A stretch of DNA of 28,289 nt from a virus. Both the position numbers and the translations under genes were made by a program. Below the pieces are notes generated by a model, which saw only the letters and a program-made list of their open reading frames with translations, ran no database searches and was not told where the DNA came from. Below are positions 7,854 through 17,636 of this stretch, piece after piece. Numbering within the stretch: the first letter of the stretch is position 1; every line of letters begins with the position of its first letter. The stretch is taken from the IMG/VR virus record IMGVR_UViG_3300023313_000025, positions 1-28,289 of that record; one strand, given 5' to 3'.

Positions 7854-8495
7854 ATGCTCAATAATAGTTTTTTACAAAATAATGATTGCTATAAAAAAAT
7901 AAATAATTATAATGATTATTTATTAAAAATAAGATCAGCTCATTTTGGTTCAATTGAATTATATAATTTTGCTAAAGATTTATTTATTAACTTATTATAT
8001 TCTGAATATAATATAATTGATTTTGGAGATTTAAATAATTTAAATATAAGTGGAATATTAGAAAAATATAATATTACTGAATTACCAAATGAAAATGATT
8101 TTGATTATTCAATAAATAAAACACTTTATAATTTTTTATCTATGCTTATAAGTAAAAATGAACTCGAATTATTTAAATCTCTAGATATATTAAATAATTA
8201 TTTAAGTGAAACAAATTATATAAATGATATAAATAAATTAAAAGAAATTGATATAACTTGTGATAAAAAATCAGTAATTTCAAGTGATTTTTTGAATATT
8301 AATAAAATAAATTATAATATAGATAATAAAATTAAATTAAATTCTTTTATTACTGATAAAATTACAAGTCAAATAAATAAAGAAATAAGAAAAATAGAAA
8401 TTAGATATAATAAATATTTAATTATTAAAAATGAACTAATTAAGAGAATGAAAAATGAATCAAGTTCTGAATATATTAAAACGAGGTTAAAATGA
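7854..8495 (+). CDS. Uncharacterised protein in the baseplate operon
   Basis: I do not recognise this 213-residue protein. It is helical and Asn/Ile/Lys-rich, with a compact hydrophobic segment near residues 25-50 (LLKIRSAHFGSIELYNFAKD) and a charged C-terminal helix (about 165-205) that could be a coiled coil. No signal peptide or membrane segment is visible. It lies between the gp5-like spike and gp25 and overlaps the gp25 start by 4 nt. It is likely a baseplate structural or assembly protein. Its length is close to T4 gp26 (208 residues, hub), but I see no convincing motif for that. AAAGGAATATA precedes the ATG. Confidence 0.75.
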   Translation: MLNNSFLQNNDCYKKINNYNDYLLKIRSAHFGSIELYNFAKDLFINLLYSEYNIIDFGDLNNLNISGILEKYNITELPNENDFDYSINKTLYNFLSMLISKNELELFKSLDILNNYLSETNYINDINKLKEIDITCDKKSVISSDFLNINKINYNIDNKIKLNSFITDKITSQINKEIRKIEIRYNKYLIIKNELIKRMKNESSSEYIKTRLK

Positions 8496-8848
8496 ATTAT
8501 ATAGATATTTCAAATAAAATTAAACAAGATTATACAAAAAATTCAAAATCAATTGATAATTCAATAAAAAATATACTTATGACAAGAAGAAATTCACTTC
8601 CGGGAAATCCTGAATTTGGTTCAAATTTATATAATTATTTATTTGAAGAAATTGATCCACTTGTAACTCAGTTAATTAAGGAAGAAGTAAATTATTCTTT
8701 AATTAGATGGGAGCCAAGAATAATAATTAAAGAAATATCAATAATTGAAGACCCTGATTATAATAGATTAGGAATAAAAATAAATTATATTATAAAACAA
8801 GAAATAAATAATCCCGAAAGAGATTATATATTAAATTTTAATAAATAA
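8492..8848 (+). CDS. 25: Baseplate wedge protein, gp25-like
   Basis: This 118-residue protein belongs to the gp25 family, the wedge protein that contacts the first sheath ring and is conserved across contractile phages and type VI secretion (TssE). Diagnostic motifs are ILMTRRNSLPGNPEFGSNL at residues 28-46, with LFEEIDP at 50-56, and RWEPRI at 72-77, the EPR signature that engages gp6. A beta strand pair follows with ISIIED and LGIKINYIIK. Length matches the family (T4 gp25 is 132). Its ATG overlaps the upstream stop (ATGA) and GAGG lies just before it. Confidence 0.93.
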   Translation: MNYIDISNKIKQDYTKNSKSIDNSIKNILMTRRNSLPGNPEFGSNLYNYLFEEIDPLVTQLIKEEVNYSLIRWEPRIIIKEISIIEDPDYNRLGIKINYIIKQEINNPERDYILNFNK

Positions 8849-8860
8849 AGGAGATTGAAA

Positions 8861-11800
8861 ATGTTAAATGTAGTACCTTATGAATTTAATGAGATAAAAA
8901 CTGAATTAAAAAAGAAAGCAATTGAAAATCTAGGAATAAGTGATGCCGAATTTGAAGGTTCTTCTGTTTCTCAATTAATAGAATTATTAGCATATGCTAA
9001 TACAATGAATAATTCAAATATAACTTTTGCTATAAATGAAATGTTTATAACTCAAGCACAAGATAGAAGAAATGTTATTAAACATGCAAGTGAAATGGGT
9101 TATACTTATAAAAGAAAAGTTTCATATCAATATAAAATTAAATTACAAGTTACAAAAACAGGAGAAATAACACTTAATAAATATTCAACATTTTCTTCAG
9201 GAAATAATAATTATGTTTTTCTTGATGAAAGTATTTCCGATGTTTATGGAACTTATGCTTATATTAAACCACTTATAAATGAAAATAATAATAATCAAGA
9301 TAATCTTTATATTAGTAAAGATACAGAAAAGGATAATTATATTGTTAATGAGAATAATAGTGTTTATAAAATTCTTAAAAGAGGAAATATTGGTTCAGAA
9401 AAATTATTACTTGAAGTTATAAAAGGAGAAAAGCCAAATATTTTATCTAATATAAATCAAGATGTTTATATAACTGATAATTCAAGACAATTAGGTTATA
9501 GAAATTTAACTAAAATTGGAACTATTGATACTTTTTTAACTGATAATATTAATAATAAATTTAGAATACAAATAACACAATCTGATAATTTTATAAATCC
9601 ATTTGAAACTCAAATTTTACATAATTCATCTATAATATATAAAGATAATAATTTTATTCTAAATATTAATACAGATTTTAAAATTTATTCAATAAATTCA
9701 CTTAAATTATCAAATGATACTAATATTTCACCTTTAAGTATTATTTATAATAATGGAGATACAAATATTATTATTCCAAATGATTTATTAAATATAACTG
9801 AAAATTATAATACAGATATTTCTTTTAAAATTACTTTAAATAATACAGAAATATCTGGAATAAATTCAATTAATATTATTATTGATACAATAAATTATAA
9901 TATAACAGATTTTAATATTATTAATAATATTATAACACTTAATAATAAAATTGAAAATAAAATTGAACAAAATAAATCAATAATAAATGGAGAAATAAGT
10001 TTAAATAAAAATATAGTAAATATAGTTAATATTTTACTAATAAATCAACTTGATAATAGTAATATTATTATTCCTAGTGATAAATATTCATTTAATAATA
10101 ATATTATAACTTTTATTGATAATATTTATGATAATTATAAAGCAGAAATAGATTATAATTATTATTTAGAATTTGAAAAAAGTTCAGAAATAAAAATAAA
10201 TTATGATTATTATGATGATCTTACTAAATATTCAGTAATTCTTGATTATAATTATATTTATGGAAAAGACGGTTATTTATCAAAAAATATTTTCTTTGGT
10301 GATTTTAGAGGAGAAATAAAAGAAAATGAAAATGATTATAATAAAGATAATATGAAAAATGGTTGGAATGGATTTTATGCTTCAAGTTATGATGAAGAAA
10401 CAAATGTATTATTTTTTGATATTTCTGTTGTTGATTCAATTGATGAAAATATTCTAAATAAATCAAGAAATCAATATTATCATAATACATATGTTTCAAT
10501 TAATGGAGAAAATTCTGAAAGAATTGATAAAGTAATTATTTCTCCATTTAAGAAAACAAGATTTTCTTTTTGCTCACCAATAATTGATAAAAGTAATAAT
10601 GAAATAATAGATTATTCAGTTTATAATAAAGATACAACTTTTGCTTCTATTAATTTAATTGAAATTAAAGATACACTTGAAATAATTGTAAAAGAGGGAA
10701 ATTTAAAATTATGGAATGAAGAAACTCCGGAATCAATTGATTTAAGAAATCAGGCAATTTTAAATGGATTAGTAATTCCCGAAAAGGATTATATTAATAA
10801 ATATTTATCAATAAATATAAATCAGGATATGATTGATGCTGGACATTTTAATATTGATAATCTAAATATTGAAAATAATGGAATTGAACTTTTTATAACA
10901 AGATTACTCGAAGATGGGAAAATTGAAGTTGAAAAACCTTGGATTAAAAGAGATTATTTACTTGCTGAAAAAATAAATTCAGATGAAACAACTTTTGTAA
11001 TTATTCCTGATTCGGATTATGAAAATTATTTAAAAATATATACTAAATATGCTGGAACAGGAATTCCCCTTAGTCTTGATATGAAAATAAAATTAAATAT
11101 TCTTGAATCAAATGGATCAAATGGAAAAACAAATAATTTAATTTTATCGGATAATGAGAATTTTAAAACAATAAATTATTATAATGAACCAATAACTCCA
11201 TCTATTTTACATATTGAGGGTTCTGATATTGAAGAAACAGATAGTATTAGAAATAATGCACCTCTTTTTTCAAATACAGCAAATAGAGCTGTAACTAAAA
11301 AAGATTTTCAGACAATTTGTGAAGCACAACCTTATATTAAAAGTTCTGAAATTTGGGGTGGAGAGGAAGAAGTTCCAACTAAAAAACCAGGAATAATATT
11401 TTTTAGTTTTATTCCTTATTCAAAACCAAATACTTTTATAAAAAATGGATTTAGTTATTTATTAAAAGATATTAATAATATTGATTTATTTTTTACTAAA
11501 TATTATCAGATAACGGGAAAAGAAACTTATAGTGATTTAGTAGTAAATTCAAGTGATAAAAATGTTTTATTTAATATTTTAAATAATTATAAAATAATTA
11601 CTCTAGAACTAAATTATATTAAACCAATTTATATTGACTTTTCAATAAATGTTAAAGTTTTAAAATATAAATTTGGACTAACAATTGATCAAACAAATCA
11701 AAATATTTTTAGTTATGCAGAAAATTTCTTTAAAAAAAATATTGAAAAATTTAATTCAACCTTTTTTAAATCTACAATGTTTAAATATCTTGATGAAACT

Positions 11801-12673
11801 CTAGGAAATGATTATGGATTACTTGCTGATGTTAAAATTTCAGTTGATTTATATGATGATTTAAATAATCCTGATAATGGAACTTTTATTAATATTACAA
11901 AAAATGATCTAATTCCAGATAGTTTAGGTATAATTGGAAATAATGATAATTGGCAATTTAAACTTCCACTTGATTATCCAATTGAAAATCTTTTTGAAGA
12001 TGATACAATAGTTAATAATATAATAACAAGAAAAGGAAGAATGTTAATAAATAATATAACAACTTGTAATACAAAGGATTTTATAGTTTCGGGAGATAAT
12101 TTATATATGGAATTAAATGATAATACTTTTAATTCAATTGATATAAATGGAAATATTGAAGAAATTCTTCCAAGTCAGCATTCAACCGAAATTGAAATAA
12201 GTATAATTTATGAAAGAAATAATATTAAATTTAAAGTTGGTTCATATTTAATATATAAAAGAGAAAAAATAATTTTTATTGAAATTAATACTCACTTTAA
12301 AAATAATATTAATTCACAAGCATTTGTAACAGAAAATTATAAAAATAAAACTGTTGAAGATATTGATATAAATGGAAATATAATTTTTAGAGATTATGAT
12401 ATTATAAATGATTTAAATAAAAAAGTATTTTATAATAGTAATAATCAGGAAACACTAATTGAAACAAATAATATAAAATATTTTTATGAAGATTCAAATA
12501 AATTTATGTTTAAAGATATAAATGGAAATGATTTATATGAAGTTATTGATTGTCCATTATCAAGAAGTGATTTTATAAATATTAAAAGAACACTTTTAAT
12601 AAATCCAAAAGATAGTAATATTTCCTTTAAACGAAATGTTTTTTCAAGATTTAAAGAAATTAATTTTATATAA
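8861..12673 (+). CDS. 6: Baseplate wedge protein, gp6-like (enlarged)
   Basis: This 1270-residue protein is the gp6/Baseplate_J-type wedge protein that dimerises to form the inner baseplate ring. The N-terminal region about 1-100 is typical, with QLIELLAYANTMNN, FAINEMFITQAQDRRNVIKHA and EMGYTYKRK. The conserved core returns near residues 800-850 with ANRAVTKKDFQTICEA, then SSEIWGGEEE and a GIIFFSFIP strand. Between them is a long Asn/Ile-rich stretch (about 120-560) not expected from T4 gp6 (660 residues), and the C-terminus is also extended. An in-frame TTG lies at 8855, but ATG 8861 is better placed: AGGAG (8849-8853) is 7 nt upstream. It follows gp25 as in many contractile phages. Confidence 0.88.
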   Translation: MLNVVPYEFNEIKTELKKKAIENLGISDAEFEGSSVSQLIELLAYANTMNNSNITFAINEMFITQAQDRRNVIKHASEMGYTYKRKVSYQYKIKLQVTKTGEITLNKYSTFSSGNNNYVFLDESISDVYGTYAYIKPLINENNNNQDNLYISKDTEKDNYIVNENNSVYKILKRGNIGSEKLLLEVIKGEKPNILSNINQDVYITDNSRQLGYRNLTKIGTIDTFLTDNINNKFRIQITQSDNFINPFETQILHNSSIIYKDNNFILNINTDFKIYSINSLKLSNDTNISPLSIIYNNGDTNIIIPNDLLNITENYNTDISFKITLNNTEISGINSINIIIDTINYNITDFNIINNIITLNNKIENKIEQNKSIINGEISLNKNIVNIVNILLINQLDNSNIIIPSDKYSFNNNIITFIDNIYDNYKAEIDYNYYLEFEKSSEIKINYDYYDDLTKYSVILDYNYIYGKDGYLSKNIFFGDFRGEIKENENDYNKDNMKNGWNGFYASSYDEETNVLFFDISVVDSIDENILNKSRNQYYHNTYVSINGENSERIDKVIISPFKKTRFSFCSPIIDKSNNEIIDYSVYNKDTTFASINLIEIKDTLEIIVKEGNLKLWNEETPESIDLRNQAILNGLVIPEKDYINKYLSININQDMIDAGHFNIDNLNIENNGIELFITRLLEDGKIEVEKPWIKRDYLLAEKINSDETTFVIIPDSDYENYLKIYTKYAGTGIPLSLDMKIKLNILESNGSNGKTNNLILSDNENFKTINYYNEPITPSILHIEGSDIEETDSIRNNAPLFSNTANRAVTKKDFQTICEAQPYIKSSEIWGGEEEVPTKKPGIIFFSFIPYSKPNTFIKNGFSYLLKDINNIDLFFTKYYQITGKETYSDLVVNSSDKNVLFNILNNYKIITLELNYIKPIYIDFSINVKVLKYKFGLTIDQTNQNIFSYAENFFKKNIEKFNSTFFKSTMFKYLDETLGNDYGLLADVKISVDLYDDLNNPDNGTFINITKNDLIPDSLGIIGNNDNWQFKLPLDYPIENLFEDDTIVNNIITRKGRMLINNITTCNTKDFIVSGDNLYMELNDNTFNSIDINGNIEEILPSQHSTEIEISIIYERNNIKFKVGSYLIYKREKIIFIEINTHFKNNINSQAFVTENYKNKTVEDIDINGNIIFRDYDIINDLNKKVFYNSNNQETLIETNNIKYFYEDSNKFMFKDINGNDLYEVIDCPLSRSDFINIKRTLLINPKDSNISFKRNVFSRFKEINFI

Positions 12674-12684
12674 GGAGAAAATAA

Positions 12685-15600
12685 ATGTCAAAAACAGGAT
12701 TACCTTTATTTATTGATAAAATTTCAACTGAAAATATTAAAGAAAATGAAACAATATCTAAATTATTAGAAATTTATGCCGAAACTTTAAATCCTCAAGT
12801 AGATTTAATAAAAGACCCACTAAAAATTATTGATGTTGATTTTTTATTAGATAAAATAAATGAAACAAATAATATTAATTTTGATAATATTAGAAAAGAA
12901 TTATTTAAAATACATCTTGAGGAAATTTATAATACTTTTGAAAAAATAGGAGACTCAGAAGAAATATATAATAAATTTAAAGGTTTATATAAAATTCTAG
13001 GAATTCCTGAAAATCAATTAAAAATAACAGCACAAATTGATAAATCAATTAATTCTCAATATTTAAAAGCAAGTTCATCTTTTAAAAGTAAAAAGGGGAC
13101 AAAAGCTGGTTTTTTCTTTGTTTATGATATTGTAAATAGAGCGGGAATTCAAGCACTTAATAATGATGCTTTTTTTAATTTAATAGAAAATAAAGAAAAT
13201 CCTTATGAATATAAAGTTGAAACTTCGATGTATAAGGAAGTTTTTAAACAGACAATAGTTCCATTAGCACATCCAGTTGGTTTTAATTGGAATTTTATAA
13301 GACTTATTTCAGCTGGTTTTACTGATTATTTTGGACTAGAAAAAAAGGAAACTTTAAACTCTCTTATATTAACTTGTTATGGAATTAATGGAAATACAAT
13401 TACAACTCAAGATTTAATAACCTCTAATATATTTGGAAAAGTTAAAGATTTTAATATTTCAATAAACGAAAATAAAGAAGAGGAAGTAATAATTGATTTT
13501 GATAGTAAAACAAGATTAATAAAGGAATTTTCTGGAAATATATTAACTTATGATAGAGAAATAAATAATATTGAAATTTATAATATAGAATTAATAAATA
13601 AACAAGATGGAATTTTAAAATTAAATTCTGATTTAAATACTTATGATTATCAAGAATATTCAATAATAAATAAAGAATTTATTGAAATTAAATATCAAAT
13701 TAAAAATGATAAAATAGATAAATGGAATACTTCAAGAATTTATAATAATAATAAAACTATTAATAATTTAAATAAAAAACTATTTAATACTAAATTAATT
13801 TCAAAACAAGATATTTTAGAAAATTCAACTGATTTTAATGGAACTATAACAAAAGATAATGGAAATACTTGTGCACTTTCATATAAATCAACTTCAATAA
13901 TAAAAGTAAAAACAGAAGATATAGAAGATTATATAAAAGAAAAAAGAATAAGTGAAATAAATAAAGAAAGAAATATAAATGATATTAATTTAACTGAATA
14001 TAATATAACACAAGAAGATATTAATTTAGAAATAAGTCAAGGAAGAGATCCAAATAGATTATATAATGGAATTTACTCAACTCTTGATCATACTTTTAAA
14101 GAAATTGATTTTCAATCAAATAATGATAATTGGTCAAGATTAGATTATGGAAATGATTATAATAATAATGTTACTATTGGTCAAGAAAATAAATTTATTT
14201 TTAAAGATAATAATTGGTTAATAAGTAAAAATAATATTAATTTTAAAGATGTTGGTTTTAATAGTAATATAGATAATGGAAGATGGGAAAATTATTATAG
14301 ACCTAAATCAGAAGAAGATTTAAATTTAGTAAAAAGAAATCTTAATATTACTTCTCCAAATAATATTACAACCAAAAGATATGAAAATGATAATACCGAA
14401 TATATAGAAAATAATAAAATTGGAAGTAAAAATAATAGAGAATATACAGCTTGGGAATTTAATGTTATTTATCAAAAAATAAATGTTTTTAATAATATAC
14501 AAGAATATGATATTAATTTAACTTCATATTATATTATTGAAAAGGATAAAGCTGATATAGAAAAAAAGATAGGAAATCCAATAAAAAAGTTAAATAATAT
14601 TACTGGAATTTATGAAAATCAATTTGATAATCAAAATAATCTAATAGTTTATAAAACAACTTTTTATATTAGACCAAATAATGTTTTTGAAGATTATTTA
14701 AATCCAAATAATTTTATAATTCCAACTGATATTATAAAAGCAGATCCAGTAAATTTAAGAGCATATACAAGTGAAGTATTTAATATAAAACAAATAAAAG
14801 GATTTACTGATTTTTTAATTCCAAAAGAAATATTAAATCAATCATTTAGAGATAAAGAAGAAACAGAATTTTATTTAAATACTTCATTTATAGATAAAAC
14901 TAAAATTAATGAAGTATTAAATTTTATTACAGATGATTATTCAAAATTAAAACAAGAAGTATTTCTAAATACAAATATTAATTTAATAAACGGAGAATTT
15001 TTTAATAATATTTCAAATAAAATTGAGGATATTTATATTGGCTATCAAATAAGACCAATTGATGGAAAAAATAAAATAAATTATAATTTTAATTTATCTC
15101 CAATTCATAAATATAAATATAATAATATTATTAAAATAGGAACTAATTATAATTATAATACAGATGAATATACTAAAATATATGAATATAATACTAAAAT
15201 TCCAATATTTCTTGGAGATTGGATTATAGGAGATGAATATATAGATGGTAAAAGTTATAGAATATTAAATAATGAGTCCGAAATATATAGAACAGATTGG
15301 GAAAATACAGAAACCGAAAAATATAATTATAAAAGTAGAATAATTGAAAAATATGATATAAAAGATTTAAATAGAAATAAAATTAATGAAGTATTAAATC
15401 TTATTACAGATGATTATTCAAAATTAGAACAAGATTTAAATTTAGGCGATTTTTATTTAAATAAAGATAAAGCAAGTATTGGTTATTTAAAAATGTATTT
15501 TGATAAAAGTAATATAAATGAAAAAATAATTTTAAATAATAAAAATAATTTTCAAAGAAATACCTTTAGTCCAATAAATATAGGAGATTTTAATATTTCG

Positions 15601-15744
15601 GAAATTGATTATATAAATGGAAAAGGTGAAAACTTTAAAATAAATGCTGAAATTTATAGAGATGACTGGAATCCTAAAAATGACGAGTTTGAAAGTTTTG
15701 ATTTTAAAATTTATAAAAAGGATTTAAATGGAAATTGGATTTAA
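12685..15744 (+). CDS. Baseplate wedge protein, probably gp7/gpI-like
   Basis: This 1019-residue protein follows gp6, where T4 has gp7 (1032 residues) and P2-type phages have gpI. The first 230 residues look like the gpI-type wedge region: SKLLEIYAETLNPQVDLIKD with a helical bundle, IYNKFKGLYKILGIPENQL, and a VPLAHPVGFNWNF segment typical of wedge proteins. The rest is very rich in Asn, Ile, Lys, Asp and Tyr and probably beta-structured. The C-terminal third has internal repeats: NKINEVLN(F/L)ITDDYSKL occurs near residues 740 and 899, and EIYR(T/D)DW occurs twice. AAGGAG precedes the ATG. It is the last gene before the repeats and could carry tail-fibre attachment functions. Name withheld because the match is positional. 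Confidence 0.7.
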   Translation: MSKTGLPLFIDKISTENIKENETISKLLEIYAETLNPQVDLIKDPLKIIDVDFLLDKINETNNINFDNIRKELFKIHLEEIYNTFEKIGDSEEIYNKFKGLYKILGIPENQLKITAQIDKSINSQYLKASSSFKSKKGTKAGFFFVYDIVNRAGIQALNNDAFFNLIENKENPYEYKVETSMYKEVFKQTIVPLAHPVGFNWNFIRLISAGFTDYFGLEKKETLNSLILTCYGINGNTITTQDLITSNIFGKVKDFNISINENKEEEVIIDFDSKTRLIKEFSGNILTYDREINNIEIYNIELINKQDGILKLNSDLNTYDYQEYSIINKEFIEIKYQIKNDKIDKWNTSRIYNNNKTINNLNKKLFNTKLISKQDILENSTDFNGTITKDNGNTCALSYKSTSIIKVKTEDIEDYIKEKRISEINKERNINDINLTEYNITQEDINLEISQGRDPNRLYNGIYSTLDHTFKEIDFQSNNDNWSRLDYGNDYNNNVTIGQENKFIFKDNNWLISKNNINFKDVGFNSNIDNGRWENYYRPKSEEDLNLVKRNLNITSPNNITTKRYENDNTEYIENNKIGSKNNREYTAWEFNVIYQKINVFNNIQEYDINLTSYYIIEKDKADIEKKIGNPIKKLNNITGIYENQFDNQNNLIVYKTTFYIRPNNVFEDYLNPNNFIIPTDIIKADPVNLRAYTSEVFNIKQIKGFTDFLIPKEILNQSFRDKEETEFYLNTSFIDKTKINEVLNFITDDYSKLKQEVFLNTNINLINGEFFNNISNKIEDIYIGYQIRPIDGKNKINYNFNLSPIHKYKYNNIIKIGTNYNYNTDEYTKIYEYNTKIPIFLGDWIIGDEYIDGKSYRILNNESEIYRTDWENTETEKYNYKSRIIEKYDIKDLNRNKINEVLNLITDDYSKLEQDLNLGDFYLNKDKASIGYLKMYFDKSNINEKIILNNKNNFQRNTFSPINIGDFNISEIDYINGKGENFKINAEIYRDDWNPKNDEFESFDFKIYKKDLNGNWI

Positions 15745-16110
15745 ATTCTTAAGTTATTTTAGTATATAATAACCTAGATTAAAAACAATAAATATAAGTA
15801 AGAAAACTAGATTATTAAGTTATTTTAGTATATAATAACCTAGATTATTAATATATAAATATAAGTAAGAAAACAATTAAATTCAAGAAGTTTAATTAAA
15901 ATATTAACAAAGATTAATAAGAAAAAATAAATTTATTTTTTTTTAAAAAATCCTAGGTTAGTACAAAATCTTTATGTATTATTAATATATAAATATAAGT
16001 AAGAAAACAATTAAATTCAAGAAGTTTAATTAAAATATTAACAAAGATTAATAAGAAAAAATAAATTTATTTTTTTTAAAAAATCCTAGGTTAGTACAAA
16101 ATCTCTTTGT
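15745..16110. repeat. Family 1 flanking repeat, right side (inverted relative to 1-345)
   Basis: This noncoding block begins directly after the last baseplate gene. A short unit (TTAAGTTATTTTAGTATATA onward) occurs at about 15749 and 15815. A 126-127 bp unit then occurs twice, at 15845-15971 and 15979-16104, each ending TCCTAGGTTAGTACAAAATCT; the copies differ mainly by one T in a T-run. The sequence is the reverse complement of the units at 1-345, so the structural module is enclosed by inverted copies. No gene is visible. Confidence 0.9.
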
Positions 16111-16145
16111 AAAAATCCTCCTTTAAATCCTATCTTAAGTAATCT

Positions 16146-16515
16146 ATTATAACTAATCTAATAATCTTAATCAAGTAAATCTATATCTGATATTCAAACT
16201 AAGAAAAAACAAAAACATGGTTTAGTTTGTATATAGAAGAAAATTACAAGTTTTTTGAAAATTAGATATAAGACTAATTAGATCAGTTTCCTATTTTGAC
16301 TTCTGAACTTTAACCTATAAATCTTATTAATATACCTTTTAAATGCTTATCCTAGCTAATCTAAGCAGTCTTATCTATATTCTTGATATTTATATCATTC
16401 AATATATTTAAACCTCTTATACGCCGACCTGAACAGAGTAAACACTATATAAATCTAGATGTATTATAAGGATATATTATAATGAACTATAATACAATAT
16501 TATAAAGAAAACTAA
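16146..16515. repeat. Family 2 flanking repeat, left side
   Basis: This noncoding block of about 370 bp is the reverse complement, with scattered differences, of about 27636-27990. Landmarks shared by both are AACCATGTTTTTGTTTTTT, AATTTTCAAAAAACTTGTAA, TTTAAATATATTGAATGATA and the unusually GC-rich GTTCAGGTCGGCGTATAAGAGG (given here on the minus strand in pieces around 16411-16436). It sits back to back with the family 1 repeats. The segment from 16111 to 16145 and from 16516 to 16562 holds nothing else recognisable beyond AT-rich leader and a ribosome binding site. Confidence 0.85.
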
Positions 16516-16562
16516 GATATTTAAATAAAATTATAATATAATAATATTTAAAGGATAAAATA

Positions 16563-17636
16563 ATGAAAAGAATAAAATCAATAAGAGAATTTGTTTCTGA
16601 AAGTGAGTTAATTTTTCAGTTATATTTAGGTAAATATTCAAATCAATTAAAAAGAATTGAAGATAAAGATAAAATAGAAATAATTGAAAAGTTTGAAAAG
16701 GATAGAAATAGAAAAGTAAGAAAATTTAAAAAAGACCTTACAAGAGAAAAATTTAAAGATGATATTTCACAAAATGCTATTAAATTAAATATTGATTATT
16801 TAAATAATCTTAAACCACCAATTAATAAAAATATTATAATAGCTAATTTTAATAAAGAAAAAGAAAGATATTTAAAAACACTTACTAAAGAAAGTGAAAT
16901 AAAAAAAATAAAAGGACTTGAATTAACTTCAGATATTTCAACCGAAAGACTTGGAGAAGTCTTAATGTTACTTATTAAAAATCTTGCTACCAAACCATCA
17001 TTTATTGGTTATAGTGATTCTTGGAAAGAGGATTTTATAGGTGATGCTATTGAGAAAACAATTTTATATATTAATAATTTTGATGAAAATCTTGTTTCAA
17101 AGAGAACAGGTAAAAAATCAAAAGCATTTGCTTATGTAACACAAATTGCCTTTAATTCGTTTATAAATGTAATAAATATTAGAAAAAAATATTCAAATTT
17201 TTTAAAAAAAGAAATAGCAAATGAAAATATTAATTTTGAAGGTATTAAAAATCATATGAAAGAGGAAAAGGGGTCTTATAATTTAATAAAATCAACTGAA
17301 TCAATATTTGAAAAAGAAATTTATTCAAATAGTGATTTTATAAAACTTATTAAATATATAGATAGATCAAATGAAATAATTAAATTAAATGATTTAAATG
17401 ATTTTGAACTTGAATTACTTGATAATATTCCGGAAAATGAAAGAACAAAAGATTATTTTAATTATAAAAAAGAAATTGAAGATAAATTAATTAAAACTTT
17501 TGAAAAAAAACTAATAAATACAATTATTATTTATAAAGAAGAAAATATTATTCTTGATAATATTAAAACAGATTATAAAATAATTATAAAACAAAAAATA
17601 AAAAAAATAGATATATTTGAGGAGTGGTATAAATGA
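16563..17636 (+). CDS. 55: Late-transcription sigma factor, gp55-like
   Basis: This 357-residue protein contains the core of T4 gp55, the sigma-like factor that directs host RNA polymerase to TATAAATA late promoters. Residues 147-218 match closely: FIGYSDSWKEDFIGDAIE, INNFDE, then KAFAYVTQIAFNSFINVI and a KKYSNF segment. T4 gp55 has FSGYTQSWKQEMIADGIE, HNFDE, HAYITQACFNAFVQRI and KKYSYF at the same places. The protein is nearly twice the T4 length (185), with a Lys/Glu-rich N-terminal extension of about 120 residues and a long charged C-terminal part. The last residues, IDIFEEWYK, may correspond to the T4 gp55 tail that binds the sliding clamp. The ATG follows AAAGGATAAA. It opens module B and overlaps gp47 by 4 nt. 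Confidence 0.9.
   Translation: MKRIKSIREFVSESELIFQLYLGKYSNQLKRIEDKDKIEIIEKFEKDRNRKVRKFKKDLTREKFKDDISQNAIKLNIDYLNNLKPPINKNIIIANFNKEKERYLKTLTKESEIKKIKGLELTSDISTERLGEVLMLLIKNLATKPSFIGYSDSWKEDFIGDAIEKTILYINNFDENLVSKRTGKKSKAFAYVTQIAFNSFINVINIRKKYSNFLKKEIANENINFEGIKNHMKEEKGSYNLIKSTESIFEKEIYSNSDFIKLIKYIDRSNEIIKLNDLNDFELELLDNIPENERTKDYFNYKKEIEDKLIKTFEKKLINTIIIYKEENIILDNIKTDYKIIIKQKIKKIDIFEEWYK

Noticed and set aside
468-15744. Reassigned genetic code (TGA as Trp), suggested by extreme AT content and Mycoplasma-like DUF285 genes
   Set aside because: Several genes end in TGA with the next gene overlapping as ATGA, and Trp residues at conserved sites use TGG, so the standard bacterial code fits.
16400-16440. 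tRNA or structured RNA at the GC-richer patch (GTCGGC)
   Set aside because: No cloverleaf, anticodon loop or T-loop pattern could be built around it; it is conserved only as part of the inverted repeat.
16484-16510. Short ATG-led frame in the leader before gp55
   Set aside because: Only seven codons, poor spacing to AAGG, and largely inside the repeat element.
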